DNA of 64,000 bases, from the NCBI GenBank assembly GCA_023662725.1, contig JAMPIL010000001.1, positions 651,796 to 715,795 of the forward strand, read 5' to 3'. A program made the position numbers and the translations under genes. Origin of the DNA: Ruminococcus flavefaciens. Its GTDB lineage: Bacteria; Bacillota; Clostridia; Oscillospirales; Ruminococcaceae. Under the pieces are notes generated by a model. It had not been told where the DNA came from. It worked only from the letters and a program-made list of their open reading frames with translations, and made no database searches. Shown piece after piece: positions 1 through 6,950 of this stretch; position 1 is the stretch's first letter, and each line of letters starts with the position of its first letter.

Positions 1-13
1 ATGAATAATTTTT

Positions 14-56
14 AGGGGAGCAGATCTTATAAAAAGGTCTGCTCCCCTATTTTTTT
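14..56 (+). terminator. Intrinsic terminator of a gene left of the window
   Basis: An 11-bp perfect stem (14-24 with 38-48, AGGGGAGCAGA / TCTGCTCCCCT) is followed by a T-rich tract at 50-56. The T-tract is on the plus strand, so it ends a plus-strand transcript entering from the left. It may also serve the convergent dockerin gene. Confidence 0.8.
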
Positions 57-133
57 GATTTTGTATAAAAATCAATTAACCAAAAAATAATATAATTTAA
101 ACATTGGAATTCATAGTGTACTTCATTAAAATA

Positions 134-781
134 CTATCTTAATAATCCACGTAAATATCTAAGTAGTTGTGTAGCATCTTTAAAAGTTATTTCTCCATCA
201 CCATCCATATCAGCTTGTAATAATCCTGTTACAGTTGGTTCATAAGTTCCAGCGATAGCTTTGTTTAAAAGTTCAAAATCTTCCATATTAACTACACCAT
301 CAACATTAACATCTCCCATATCTAAAACACCAATATAAATATTACTTTTCGCAAGTTCATTTCCTCTATCGTTTTTTAAAGAAGTAATATTAATGTCTTT
401 AACATCCGGATAAATCTCCTGTGATGAAACAAAATCCACAAATCCCATATATCCAGACAAGTTGGTAGGGCTTGAATTAATATAGTTAACATATACTATA
501 TTTTGTGTATCAGTTATTTCAATATCATTCACCTTAAATTCCCCACCAATATCTCCGACATTATTTACTGTACATATTGTTATATTTGGATTATACGAAA
601 CATTAGCGTTAAATTTAGCTATATATGTGTTTGCATGTGCATAGAAACAATATCTTTTAGCATAAAATGCATCTTCTGATACGTCTGTACTTTCGGCTGA
701 TACGGAAATCATATTCCCTACAGAAGCAACAGACATTATTGCTGTTAATAAAACCGATGTTAATCTTTTTAAACCCTTCAT
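134..781 (-). CDS. Small secreted dockerin protein
   Basis: This is a 215-residue secreted protein with a Sec signal peptide (about residues 1-29, ending SVSA). A central region of about 110 residues rich in predicted beta-strand follows. The C-terminus (about 154-214) is a type-I dockerin with two Asp-rich calcium loops (GDVNVDGVVNMEDF and ADMDGDGEITFKDA), each followed by a helix. The dockerin should dock it to a cohesin on a scaffoldin or the cell surface. The middle module has no recognised catalytic motif; its pattern (YNPNITICTV, then GGEFKV) is faintly cohesin-like, which is only a suggestion. An SD (AAAGGAG) precedes the ATG by 7 bases. Codon use is AT-rich, unlike the later cellulosomal genes. 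If the sigK element extends leftward, this gene is cargo inside it. Confidence 0.8.
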   Translation of the reverse strand: MKGLKRLTSVLLTAIMSVASVGNMISVSAESTDVSEDAFYAKRYCFYAHANTYIAKFNANVSYNPNITICTVNNVGDIGGEFKVNDIEITDTQNIVYVNYINSSPTNLSGYMGFVDFVSSQEIYPDVKDINITSLKNDRGNELAKSNIYIGVLDMGDVNVDGVVNMEDFELLNKAIAGTYEPTVTGLLQADMDGDGEITFKDATQLLRYLRGLLR

Positions 782-847
782 ATTTTAAACTCCTTTACTT
801 CTTTGACGATTACCGATTTTCAGTTATCGACTTAAATTCACAATATA

Positions 848-876
848 ATTATATATCTATTTATATTATTTTTCAA
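848..876 (-). promoter_or_regulatory. Sigma-A-type promoter of the small dockerin gene
   Basis: On the minus strand TTGAAA (871-876) and TATAAT (848-853) are separated by 17 bp, about 70 bp upstream of the start codon. An imperfect inverted repeat (CGATTACCG / CAGTTATCG, about 807-829) lies in the resulting 5' leader. Confidence 0.6.
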
Positions 877-1146
877 TACATTCAGCCTAAATAATATATA
901 TTGGTCTAAACATTCTATTTTTTAACCAAATCACTAAAATAATATTTGTAAATTTTTACGAAAAATATAAATTTTTATTTACAAAATGTTTTTACTAAAA
1001 TAGCAAAAACACTGAATTAACACATTATAAAATATCTATTTAAATAAATAACAATAAAGAGATATTTGCAAAATTTGTATATAGTCATTCTTCCTAATCT
1101 CTTATTTTGGGGATAATAACGTTCCAATATTATGATTATATTTTAA

Positions 1147-1175
1147 TTGATTTTTTATAGAAATTGTTGTATAAT
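1147..1175 (+). promoter_or_regulatory. Sigma-A-type promoter of the serine recombinase
   Basis: TTGATT (1147-1152) and TATAAT (1170-1175) are spaced 17 bp apart, followed by the short inverted repeat at 1185-1203. An SD (AAGGAGG) precedes the ATG at 1222. A housekeeping promoter would allow expression outside the mother cell unless the inverted repeat is an operator; I saw no sigma-E consensus. Confidence 0.6.
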
Positions 1176-1221
1176 AAATTTATAATGATACTTTGTTTAT
1201 CATAATGCAAGGAGGCTATTT

Positions 1222-2943
1222 ATGAATGTCAATCGAAAATTTGCAATATACTCCCGAAAATCTAAATTCACAGGCAAGGGAGAAAGTATCGGAAATCAAA
1301 TTGAATTATGTAAGCAAAACATTCATTTGTCATATCCTGACATATCAGATGAAGATATTTTAATATTTGAAGATGAAGGATTTTCTGGCGGTAACACTAA
1401 ACGCCCACAATTTCAGGAAATGATAAAACTATGTCGCCAAAAGCAAATCAAATGTATAGTGTGTTATCGATTAGATCGTATAAGTAGAAATGTTAGTGAT
1501 TACTCTGCTCTAATTGAAGAACTGAATCATTTAGATGTTTCGTTTATTTCCATCAACGAAAAATTTGATACATCAACTTCAATGGGCAGAGCTATGATGT
1601 ATATCGCATCCGTATTTGCACAACTTGAACGTGAAACCATCGCCGAGCGCATTCGTGACAATATGCTTGAGCTTGCCAAAGACGGAAGATGGCTTGGCGG
1701 TAATCCACCCACAGGCTATAAAAGTATTGAAACAGTGGGAAGTGTTACAGTAGATGGCAGAAAACGAAAAGCTCATATGTTGGAAATCGTACAAGAAGAA
1801 GCTGAAATGGTAAAATTAATTTATCAAAAATTCTTAGAGGTTCGTTCATTAACCAAAACAGAAACCTATTTGATTCAAAATGACTATCTTTCTAAAAATA
1901 AGAAATCATTATCACGATTTTCAATTAAGGCTATTCTTTCTAATCCTGTGTATCTTATTGCAGACGAACAAGCATGGAATTACTTTGAAATGAAAGAAGT
2001 GGATGTTTTTTCGGATAAATCTGAGTTTGATGGTACGCACGCTATTATGGCATACAATAAGACGAGTCAAAAAATAGGAAGAACAAACGAAACAAGAGAT
2101 ATCAAAGACTGGATTGTTTCGGTGGGCAAACACAAAGGTATTATTAATAGTCACGATTGGATTGAGGCTCAAAAATTGTTAGAGCAGAACAAGTCAAAAT
2201 CCTATCGTAAGCCTAAGAGTAATGTTGCATTACTTTCAGGATTACTTTTCTGTGGTAAATGTGGAAGTTTTATGCGACCTAAATTGTCTCAGCGAAGGAA
2301 TAACGATGGTGATTTAATTTATGATTACCTTTGCGAATTAAAAGAAAAAAGTAAAAGTCATAAATGTGATATGAAACGTCCGAACGGAAACGAACTTGAC
2401 AGAATAGTTTGCGAGGAAATAAAAAAGATTTCTGAAGATGAGTCAGTTTTCATGGAAACACTAAAAAAAGAACAAAAAACGTTTATCACTAATAATATTT
2501 CTTATCAAGAAAAAATAAAATCATTAATGAAATCAAAATCTGATAACGAATCAAAAATAAAAAGCCTTGTACAATCACTTACACAATCTGTTGGCACTTC
2601 TGCTCATGAATATATTTTACAGGAAATAAACAGTCTTGACGAGAAAATAAAATCACTACAAGAACAAATTCAGGAATATGAAGATTTAAGCAAGATAGAA
2701 ACTAATTCTGATAATGAATTTGAAAGTCTCGTAGAAATGTTATTGTCATTTGCTAAATCTTTTGATAGTATGTCAATAGATCAGAAACGATCTGCAATTC
2801 GTATGTTTATTCACAAAATTATTTGGGATGGTGAAAACATTCATATTTACTTCTTCGGAGCATCAGATAAAGATGAAATTGACTTTTCAGATCTCGATGA
2901 TTCAAGAGCCACAGCGATAGGATTGAAAATGAAATTCTCATGA
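1222..2943 (+). CDS. Large serine recombinase (SpoIVCA-like)
   Basis: This 573-residue large serine recombinase cuts and rejoins DNA at att sites through a serine-DNA intermediate. The N-terminal resolvase domain (about 7-155) shows YSRKS with the likely nucleophile Ser14, plus the RLDRISRN and FAQLERETIAERI motifs. A recombinase domain follows (about 165-290). A zinc-ribbon around 345-395 carries paired cysteines (CGKCG and later Cys residues), and the C-terminal 150 residues are rich in coiled coil. Its last codons run into sigK: its TGA overlaps the ATG of the next frame, and the final residues (GLKMKFS) come from DNA that also encodes IENEILM of sigma-K in another frame. Position and family make it the candidate excisionase of the sigK intervening element, by analogy with SpoIVCA. 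I have not shown activity. Confidence 0.9.
   Translation: MNVNRKFAIYSRKSKFTGKGESIGNQIELCKQNIHLSYPDISDEDILIFEDEGFSGGNTKRPQFQEMIKLCRQKQIKCIVCYRLDRISRNVSDYSALIEELNHLDVSFISINEKFDTSTSMGRAMMYIASVFAQLERETIAERIRDNMLELAKDGRWLGGNPPTGYKSIETVGSVTVDGRKRKAHMLEIVQEEAEMVKLIYQKFLEVRSLTKTETYLIQNDYLSKNKKSLSRFSIKAILSNPVYLIADEQAWNYFEMKEVDVFSDKSEFDGTHAIMAYNKTSQKIGRTNETRDIKDWIVSVGKHKGIINSHDWIEAQKLLEQNKSKSYRKPKSNVALLSGLLFCGKCGSFMRPKLSQRRNNDGDLIYDYLCELKEKSKSHKCDMKRPNGNELDRIVCEEIKKISEDESVFMETLKKEQKTFITNNISYQEKIKSLMKSKSDNESKIKSLVQSLTQSVGTSAHEYILQEINSLDEKIKSLQEQIQEYEDLSKIETNSDNEFESLVEMLLSFAKSFDSMSIDQKRSAIRMFIHKIIWDGENIHIYFFGASDKDEIDFSDLDDSRATAIGLKMKFS
2922..2942 (+). other. Probable attachment-site core inside sigK (AATGA)
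   Basis: In the sigma-K frame these bases read IENEILM, and in the recombinase frame they read the last residues plus the stop. AATGA at 2928-2932 equals the short direct repeat reported for the B. subtilis skin junctions. The exact crossover cannot be fixed without the other end of the element. Confidence 0.6.
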
Positions 2944-3293
2944 ATTTTCGTGCTGCCAAAAAAACTGCCGGAGATGTTTACATAAATGAACCTGTCGAAA
3001 CTGATAAAGACGGGAACGCTCTAACGCTTATGGATCTCATAGACGATGGAGTTGATATACATGAACAGGTAGATATGCTGATTCGTTCAAGACAGCTTTA
3101 CCGATTCCTCAGTCAGTGTCTGAACGAGCGTGAACTGGACATAATCGTATACCGATACGGTCTATACGGAAAACAACCTCATACTCAAAGTGAAACAGCA
3201 AAAAGGCTCGGAATATCACGTTCTTATATTTCCAGAATTGAGAAAAAAGCTATTGAAAAATTAAGAAAAATGTACGATTCAACACCATTTTAA
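2940..3293 (+). CDS. sigK: C-terminal half of sporulation sigma factor sigma-K (gene split by element)
   Basis: The frame encodes region 3/4 of a sporulation sigma factor. KKTAGDV and EPVETDKDGN match the sigma-K linker (KKTKKDV, DPIGTDKEGN in B. subtilis), and the end has the region-4 helix-turn-helix (TQSETAKRLGISRSYISRIEKKAIEKL). Region 2, needed for core binding and -10 recognition, is missing, and no SD precedes the ATG at 2940. The frame continues upstream without a stop through IENEILM (from 2922), which overlaps the recombinase gene. I infer that this is the 3' exon-like part of sigK, rejoined to a 5' part left of the window by excision of the element in the mother cell. A standalone 117-residue protein is the less likely alternative. 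Confidence 0.8.
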   Translation: MNFRAAKKTAGDVYINEPVETDKDGNALTLMDLIDDGVDIHEQVDMLIRSRQLYRFLSQCLNERELDIIVYRYGLYGKQPHTQSETAKRLGISRSYISRIEKKAIEKLRKMYDSTPF

Positions 3294-3311
3294 AAAAATC
3301 GTATTTACCTC

Positions 3312-3340
3312 TTGACAAAAGTCCGTATAAGTACTATAAT
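3312..3340 (+). promoter_or_regulatory. Strong sigma-A promoter of the marR-MATE operon
   Basis: TTGACA (3312-3317) and TATAAT (3335-3340) are consensus hexamers with a 17-bp spacer. An SD (AGGAGGT, 3362-3368) lies 7 bases before the marR ATG. Confidence 0.85.
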
Positions 3341-3355
3341 AGTCTTTACACGGAC
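3321..3355. promoter_or_regulatory. Inverted-repeat operator candidate over the -10 box
   Basis: GTCCGTATAA (3321-3330) and TTACACGGAC (3346-3355) form an inverted repeat matching at 9 of 10 positions. It brackets the -10 box and start site, the classic place for MarR-type autorepression. Binding by the adjacent MarR protein is an inference from position. Confidence 0.55.
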
Positions 3356-3375
3356 AAATTCAGGAGGTATTTTTT

Positions 3376-3810
3376 ATGGAACATTGGAATGGATATATTA
3401 AAGAAATCAACTCTGTAATCGAGCGTACGGACTATCTTTATGAAAAATGGGCAAAGCAACACGGAATAAATAGCTATGTTATGCAAGTTATGTACATAAT
3501 TTACGCCACAGGAATCAACAAACAGAAAGATATCGTTGGAAAATATGGTATGCCAAAGCAAACGGTAAATACGGTCATTACTGATCTTCAGAAAAAAGGC
3601 TATATTCGCTTGACACCTGATGAAAATGATAAACGCAGTAAAATCATCATACTTACCGATGAAGGTCGAAGGTATGCAGAAAATATTGTCAATCCATTGT
3701 TAAACTGTGAAAAAGAAGTTCTTGCAGAAATGGGTGAAGAACGTGTTGAAATGCTAATTAGTACAATGAATCAATATGCTGAACTGCTTGAACAGAAAAT
3801 GAGAAAATAA
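3376..3810 (+). CDS. MarR-family transcriptional regulator
   Basis: This is a 144-residue MarR-type winged-helix dimer protein. The recognition-helix region is KYGMPKQTVNTVITDLQKKGYI (about 56-77), followed by the wing TPDENDKRSKIIILTDEGR (about 79-97), with helical dimerisation segments at both ends. MarR proteins repress adjacent efflux genes until a small ligand binds. Here the gene precedes a MATE pump by 28 bp on the same strand behind one promoter that carries an inverted repeat, so it probably represses its own operon. The ligand cannot be read from the sequence. Confidence 0.9.
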   Translation: MEHWNGYIKEINSVIERTDYLYEKWAKQHGINSYVMQVMYIIYATGINKQKDIVGKYGMPKQTVNTVITDLQKKGYIRLTPDENDKRSKIIILTDEGRRYAENIVNPLLNCEKEVLAEMGEERVEMLISTMNQYAELLEQKMRK

Positions 3811-3838
3811 GATCAAAAAAATTTAAGGAGAAATAAAA

Positions 3839-5170
3839 ATGAATATACAGCTTTCAGAACATTTTACATATAAAAAATTATTACAATTTACATTTCCAGC
3901 CATAATTATGATGATTTTTACGTCCATATATGGTGTTGTGGACGGATTTTTCGTTTCAAATTATGTGGGAAAAACGTCGTTTACAGCAGTAAATTTCATT
4001 ATGCCGTTTCTTATGATACTCGGCGCTGTCGGATTTATGTTCGGAACAGGCGGAAGTGCGCTTATTGCCAAAACTCTTGGTGAAGGCAAGCACGAAAAGG
4101 CTAAGCGACTTTTTTCACTGTTTATCTACACAACAGCAGTCTGCGGAGTTATTATAGCGATTCTTGGAATAATTCTTATCAAACCAATCGCATCGTTTCT
4201 TGGAGCAGAAGGAAAAATGCTTGATAACTGCGTCACCTATGGCAGGATAATTCTTGCTGCTCTTCCATTTTTCATGCTTCAATATGAATTCCAAAGTTTT
4301 TTTGCAACGGCTGAAAAACCACAGATCGGTCTTGGTGTAACAATAGCTGCCGGATGCACAAATATGATATTGGACGCATTATTCGTTGCAGTATTCAAAT
4401 GGGAGCTTGTCGGCGCTGCTGCCGCTACGGCAATAAGTCAGCTCGTTGGAGGCCTTATCCCTCTGATTTACTTTTCCAGAAAAAATTCCAATATACTCCG
4501 TCTTGTCAAAACCCAATTCGACGGAAAATCACTACTCCGAGCCTGCACTAACGGTTCATCCGAACTGATGACCAATATCTCAATGTCCATAGTAAATATG
4601 CTTTACAATGTTCAATTAATGAAATATGCGGGAGAAGACGGCGTTGCGGCATATGGAGTTCTGATGTACGTCAACATGATTTTTCTTGCCGCATTCATCG
4701 GATACTCCGTTGGAATAGCTCCTATAAGCGGATATCATTACGGCGCAGGCAATCATGCGGAATTAAAAAATCTTCTGAAAAAAAGCTTTATCATAATCGG
4801 GATTTTTTCCGTTTGTATGATTGCTCTTTCAGAACTGCTTGCTTATCCGCTTGCAAAAATTTTTGTTGGTTATGATAAAGAACTTCTGAATTTAACGCTC
4901 GGCGGATTCCGAATATTTTCTTTTGTATTTCTTTTTGCAGGAATTTCAATTTTCGGTTCTTCTTTCTTTACATCGCTTAATAACGGACTTGTTTCCGCAT
5001 TGATATCATTCCTGCGTACATTGGTATTTCAGATCTCTGCAGTTCTGATAATTCCGATTTTTCTTGGCATCAACGGCATATGGCTTTCTATCGTCGCTGC
5101 TGAAATCATGTCCGTTATAATAACCCTGATATTTATTTTCAAACTTAAAGAGAAATATCATTATATATAA
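3839..5170 (+). CDS. MATE-family multidrug/cation antiporter
   Basis: This 443-residue polytopic membrane protein has about twelve hydrophobic segments in two MatE halves (about 10-215 and 230-435). The first half shows the family-typical GTGGSALIAKTLGEG stretch after TM2, and the second a GYSVGIAPISGYHYGAG counterpart. MATE pumps expel cationic drugs or dyes in exchange for Na+ or H+. It is co-transcribed with the MarR regulator 28 bp upstream and has its own SD (AAGGAG). Length is normal and no damage is visible. The substrate is not predictable. Confidence 0.9.
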   Translation: MNIQLSEHFTYKKLLQFTFPAIIMMIFTSIYGVVDGFFVSNYVGKTSFTAVNFIMPFLMILGAVGFMFGTGGSALIAKTLGEGKHEKAKRLFSLFIYTTAVCGVIIAILGIILIKPIASFLGAEGKMLDNCVTYGRIILAALPFFMLQYEFQSFFATAEKPQIGLGVTIAAGCTNMILDALFVAVFKWELVGAAAATAISQLVGGLIPLIYFSRKNSNILRLVKTQFDGKSLLRACTNGSSELMTNISMSIVNMLYNVQLMKYAGEDGVAAYGVLMYVNMIFLAAFIGYSVGIAPISGYHYGAGNHAELKNLLKKSFIIIGIFSVCMIALSELLAYPLAKIFVGYDKELLNLTLGGFRIFSFVFLFAGISIFGSSFFTSLNNGLVSALISFLRTLVFQISAVLIIPIFLGINGIWLSIVAAEIMSVIITLIFIFKLKEKYHYI

Positions 5171-5177
5171 ATTTTCC

Positions 5178-5208
5178 AGAGCGTGTTCATTCTATGTGAA
5201 CACGCTCT
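5178..5208 (+). terminator. Hairpin ending the marR-MATE operon
   Basis: A perfect 12-bp stem (AGAGCGTGTTCA 5178-5189 with 5197-5208) has a 7-base loop. The following T-run is weak (TATCAT), so termination efficiency is uncertain. The arm sequence recurs around 7960-8048. Confidence 0.6.
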
Positions 5209-5259
5209 TATCATAAAAAATATACAGTTCATTTGAGATTTGATTGTTCAATTTGCATG

Positions 5260-5288
5260 GTGACAACATGAAAAAAATGTGGTATAAT
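5260..5288 (+). promoter_or_regulatory. Promoter of the dnaD-dnaC cluster
   Basis: GTGACA (5260-5265) and TATAAT (5283-5288) have a 17-bp spacer. The SD AGGAGG (5310-5315) and a TTG start at 5324 follow. Confidence 0.7.
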
Positions 5289-5323
5289 GTTTCTTACAGT
5301 ATTTTTTTCAGGAGGAATATCTT

Positions 5324-6319
5324 TTGGATTTCACAGCTAACAGCGGCATATGGGGTACAATGTTTGGTGTGCCTTGTGTTGTTGCCGATAATTTTTTAAA
5401 ACTTGCAACAGGAGATCAGCTTAAAGTTCTCCTTTACATTCTTCGCTGTTCAGGAAGAATTTGCAGCGGAGAAGAAATCGCTCTTAATACAGGCATTTCT
5501 ATACAGACGGCAGAGGACGCAGTTCTTTTCTGGCAGCAGGTAAACGTTCTTTCAGCAGGAGTTCATACGGCTGTTCAGACCGATATACAGCCTGTTCAGC
5601 CACCAAAGTTTCTTGAAGCTCCAAAACAGGTTCAGGAAACGGTCGAGCTTGAAGAAGAAAAAATAAAAATTGCTCCAAGACAGAAACAGAATCTTACTCC
5701 GTCAGAAATTTCGGAAATGCTCGGAGAATCTGCTGATATTGCTGATCTCTTTAAGATCTCAGAAGCTGCTCTCGGTACTATCAACCACACCATGCAGAAC
5801 TCTCTTATCTGGATGTATAATTACCTTGGTTTGAAAAAGGAAGTTATCATTACCCTTATCTATTACTGCATTCAGATAGATAAGACGAATTCCGGATATA
5901 TTGAGAAAATTGCCTGTAACTGGGCTGAAAACGACATTAATAGTCTGAACGCTGCACAGGATGAGGTTCAGCGTTTATCCCAGCACAACGACTTCGCAGG
6001 AAAAATCGTTAAAATATTTGAAATGATACGCCGTCCCACTCCTAAGCAGAACGAATTTATTGAACAGTGGAAAAATGCCGGATACAGTATTGAACTTATC
6101 GAATATGCATACCAGAAAACTATCGAGCAGATCAATAAGCTCTCTTTCGATTACATAAATAAAATTCTTTTAACGTGGCAGAAAAACGGCTATACTACGG
6201 TAAAAAACGTGCGTGACGCTGAAAATAGCTACAAAAAAACAAAAAAGATTTCGGCAAGATCAGGCGAATCCGCTTCTTCTGATGTAGATAAATATAAGGT
6301 TGTTATTAATAAATTCTGA
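5324..6319 (+). CDS. DnaD-domain replication-initiation/primosome protein
   Basis: This is a 331-residue protein of the DnaD/DnaB (Firmicute) type. The N-terminal region (about 1-70) is a winged-helix-like domain (LATGDQLKVLLYILRCSGRI). A charged linker follows (about 90-125), and a DnaD DnaB-like C-terminal domain occupies about 215-300, with the family YxxxI pattern visible around YIEKIACNW and YINKILLTW. In Firmicutes these proteins remodel origin DNA and help load the replicative helicase. A DnaC/DnaI-like ATPase 0.6 kb downstream supports that role. The start is TTG, chosen by the SD AGGAGG eight bases upstream; no ATG lies nearby in frame. Confidence 0.85.
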   Translation: MDFTANSGIWGTMFGVPCVVADNFLKLATGDQLKVLLYILRCSGRICSGEEIALNTGISIQTAEDAVLFWQQVNVLSAGVHTAVQTDIQPVQPPKFLEAPKQVQETVELEEEKIKIAPRQKQNLTPSEISEMLGESADIADLFKISEAALGTINHTMQNSLIWMYNYLGLKKEVIITLIYYCIQIDKTNSGYIEKIACNWAENDINSLNAAQDEVQRLSQHNDFAGKIVKIFEMIRRPTPKQNEFIEQWKNAGYSIELIEYAYQKTIEQINKLSFDYINKILLTWQKNGYTTVKNVRDAENSYKKTKKISARSGESASSDVDKYKVVINKF

Positions 6320-6371
6320 TTTATATAAATGAAACATATCATGTGAAATATTAATGAGAGGTCATATTGTA

Positions 6372-6830
6372 ATGGAAAATGATAAAAAAGCCATGATACA
6401 AACTGTAATAATATCTTTACTCATATGCTTGACACGCCTTTTGGTTATCCCCTACGAGATCAACTTTATATTTCAGAATATATTTCGAGGCAAAGAAAAA
6501 GCATATATTTTTCTAATATGGATTCCGATATCGGCTTTGTATTATTTCGTTGTAATGAGAGAAAGAAAAAGTGACAAATTTTACGATTCAAATAAAAAAC
6601 GCATTAAATGCAGTATGCTTATACTGTTCTTTGGAATGCTGATCTATGTATCTGTTGTATCTGTTTTTATACAGCTTTCTTCAGATGTTCATCATTTGGA
6701 GCTCGACATTTTTTTATACATTATGTTCCAGATCCAGCCGTTGCTAATACACTTGAACGGCTGTTTATTCCGGAAAATTTTTATAAAAGCTCCGAAAATT
6801 ATATGTGATAAACTCAAAAATAAGAAATAG
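6372..6830 (+). CDS. Small integral membrane protein, unknown function
   Basis: This protein of about 152 residues has four hydrophobic segments (roughly 8-28, 42-60, 78-100 and 108-130 from the chosen start) separated by short basic loops. The C-terminus is Lys-rich. I see no recognised domain or catalytic motif. An ATG at 6354 is in frame, but GAGAGG (6356-6361) is correctly spaced only for the ATG at 6372. It sits between the DnaD-like and DnaC-like genes on the same strand without a visible terminator, so it is probably co-transcribed. Base composition is more AT-rich than either neighbour, which suggests an insertion into the primosome pair or a fast-evolving gene. Confidence 0.6.
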   Translation: MENDKKAMIQTVIISLLICLTRLLVIPYEINFIFQNIFRGKEKAYIFLIWIPISALYYFVVMRERKSDKFYDSNKKRIKCSMLILFFGMLIYVSVVSVFIQLSSDVHHLELDIFLYIMFQIQPLLIHLNGCLFRKIFIKAPKIICDKLKNKK

Positions 6831-6950
6831 ATTTTTATTAATTACGAAGATTTTAAAATATGAGAAAATATATAAAATTGAATGCAATACCAATCATATA
6901 GGTAACAGAAAATTCTGATTTAAATCAATATTATAAGGAGATATAAAGCT

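Larger units (their letters stand above)
782..1221. other. AT-rich divergent intergenic region
   Basis: This 440-bp gap separates the divergent dockerin and recombinase genes. It holds a promoter for each (848-876 minus, 1147-1175 plus). An inverted repeat ATGATA-7-TATCAT (1185-1203) just downstream of the recombinase -10 box could be an operator or leader hairpin. The rest is simple AT-rich sequence with no gene that I can support. Confidence 0.6.
1..2932 (+). mobile_element. Right part of a sigK-intervening (skin-type) element, left end outside the window
   Basis: A large serine recombinase gene lies directly against the 3' half of a sigma-K gene. Read in the sigma frame, 2922-2942 encodes IENEILM, the conserved residues at which sigK is interrupted in Bacillus subtilis. 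The 5-bp sequence AATGA (2928-2932) sits at the codon pair where the B. subtilis skin crossover is described. The 5' half of sigK is absent from the window and should lie to the left on the plus strand. The stretch is visibly more AT-rich than the following chromosome. The left extent and the identity of all cargo are inferred; a decayed prophage or integrative element using the same site is the alternative. Confidence 0.7.

Noticed and set aside
667-894. Plus-strand frame antisense to the dockerin gene start
   Set aside because: It lies over the signal-peptide coding region and promoter of the minus-strand gene and has only low-complexity Leu/Ile/Tyr content.
2940-3293. Complete small regulator unrelated to sporulation
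   Set aside because: Sequence matches the sigma-K linker and region 4, the frame is open upstream through IENEILM, and there is no SD for the internal ATG.
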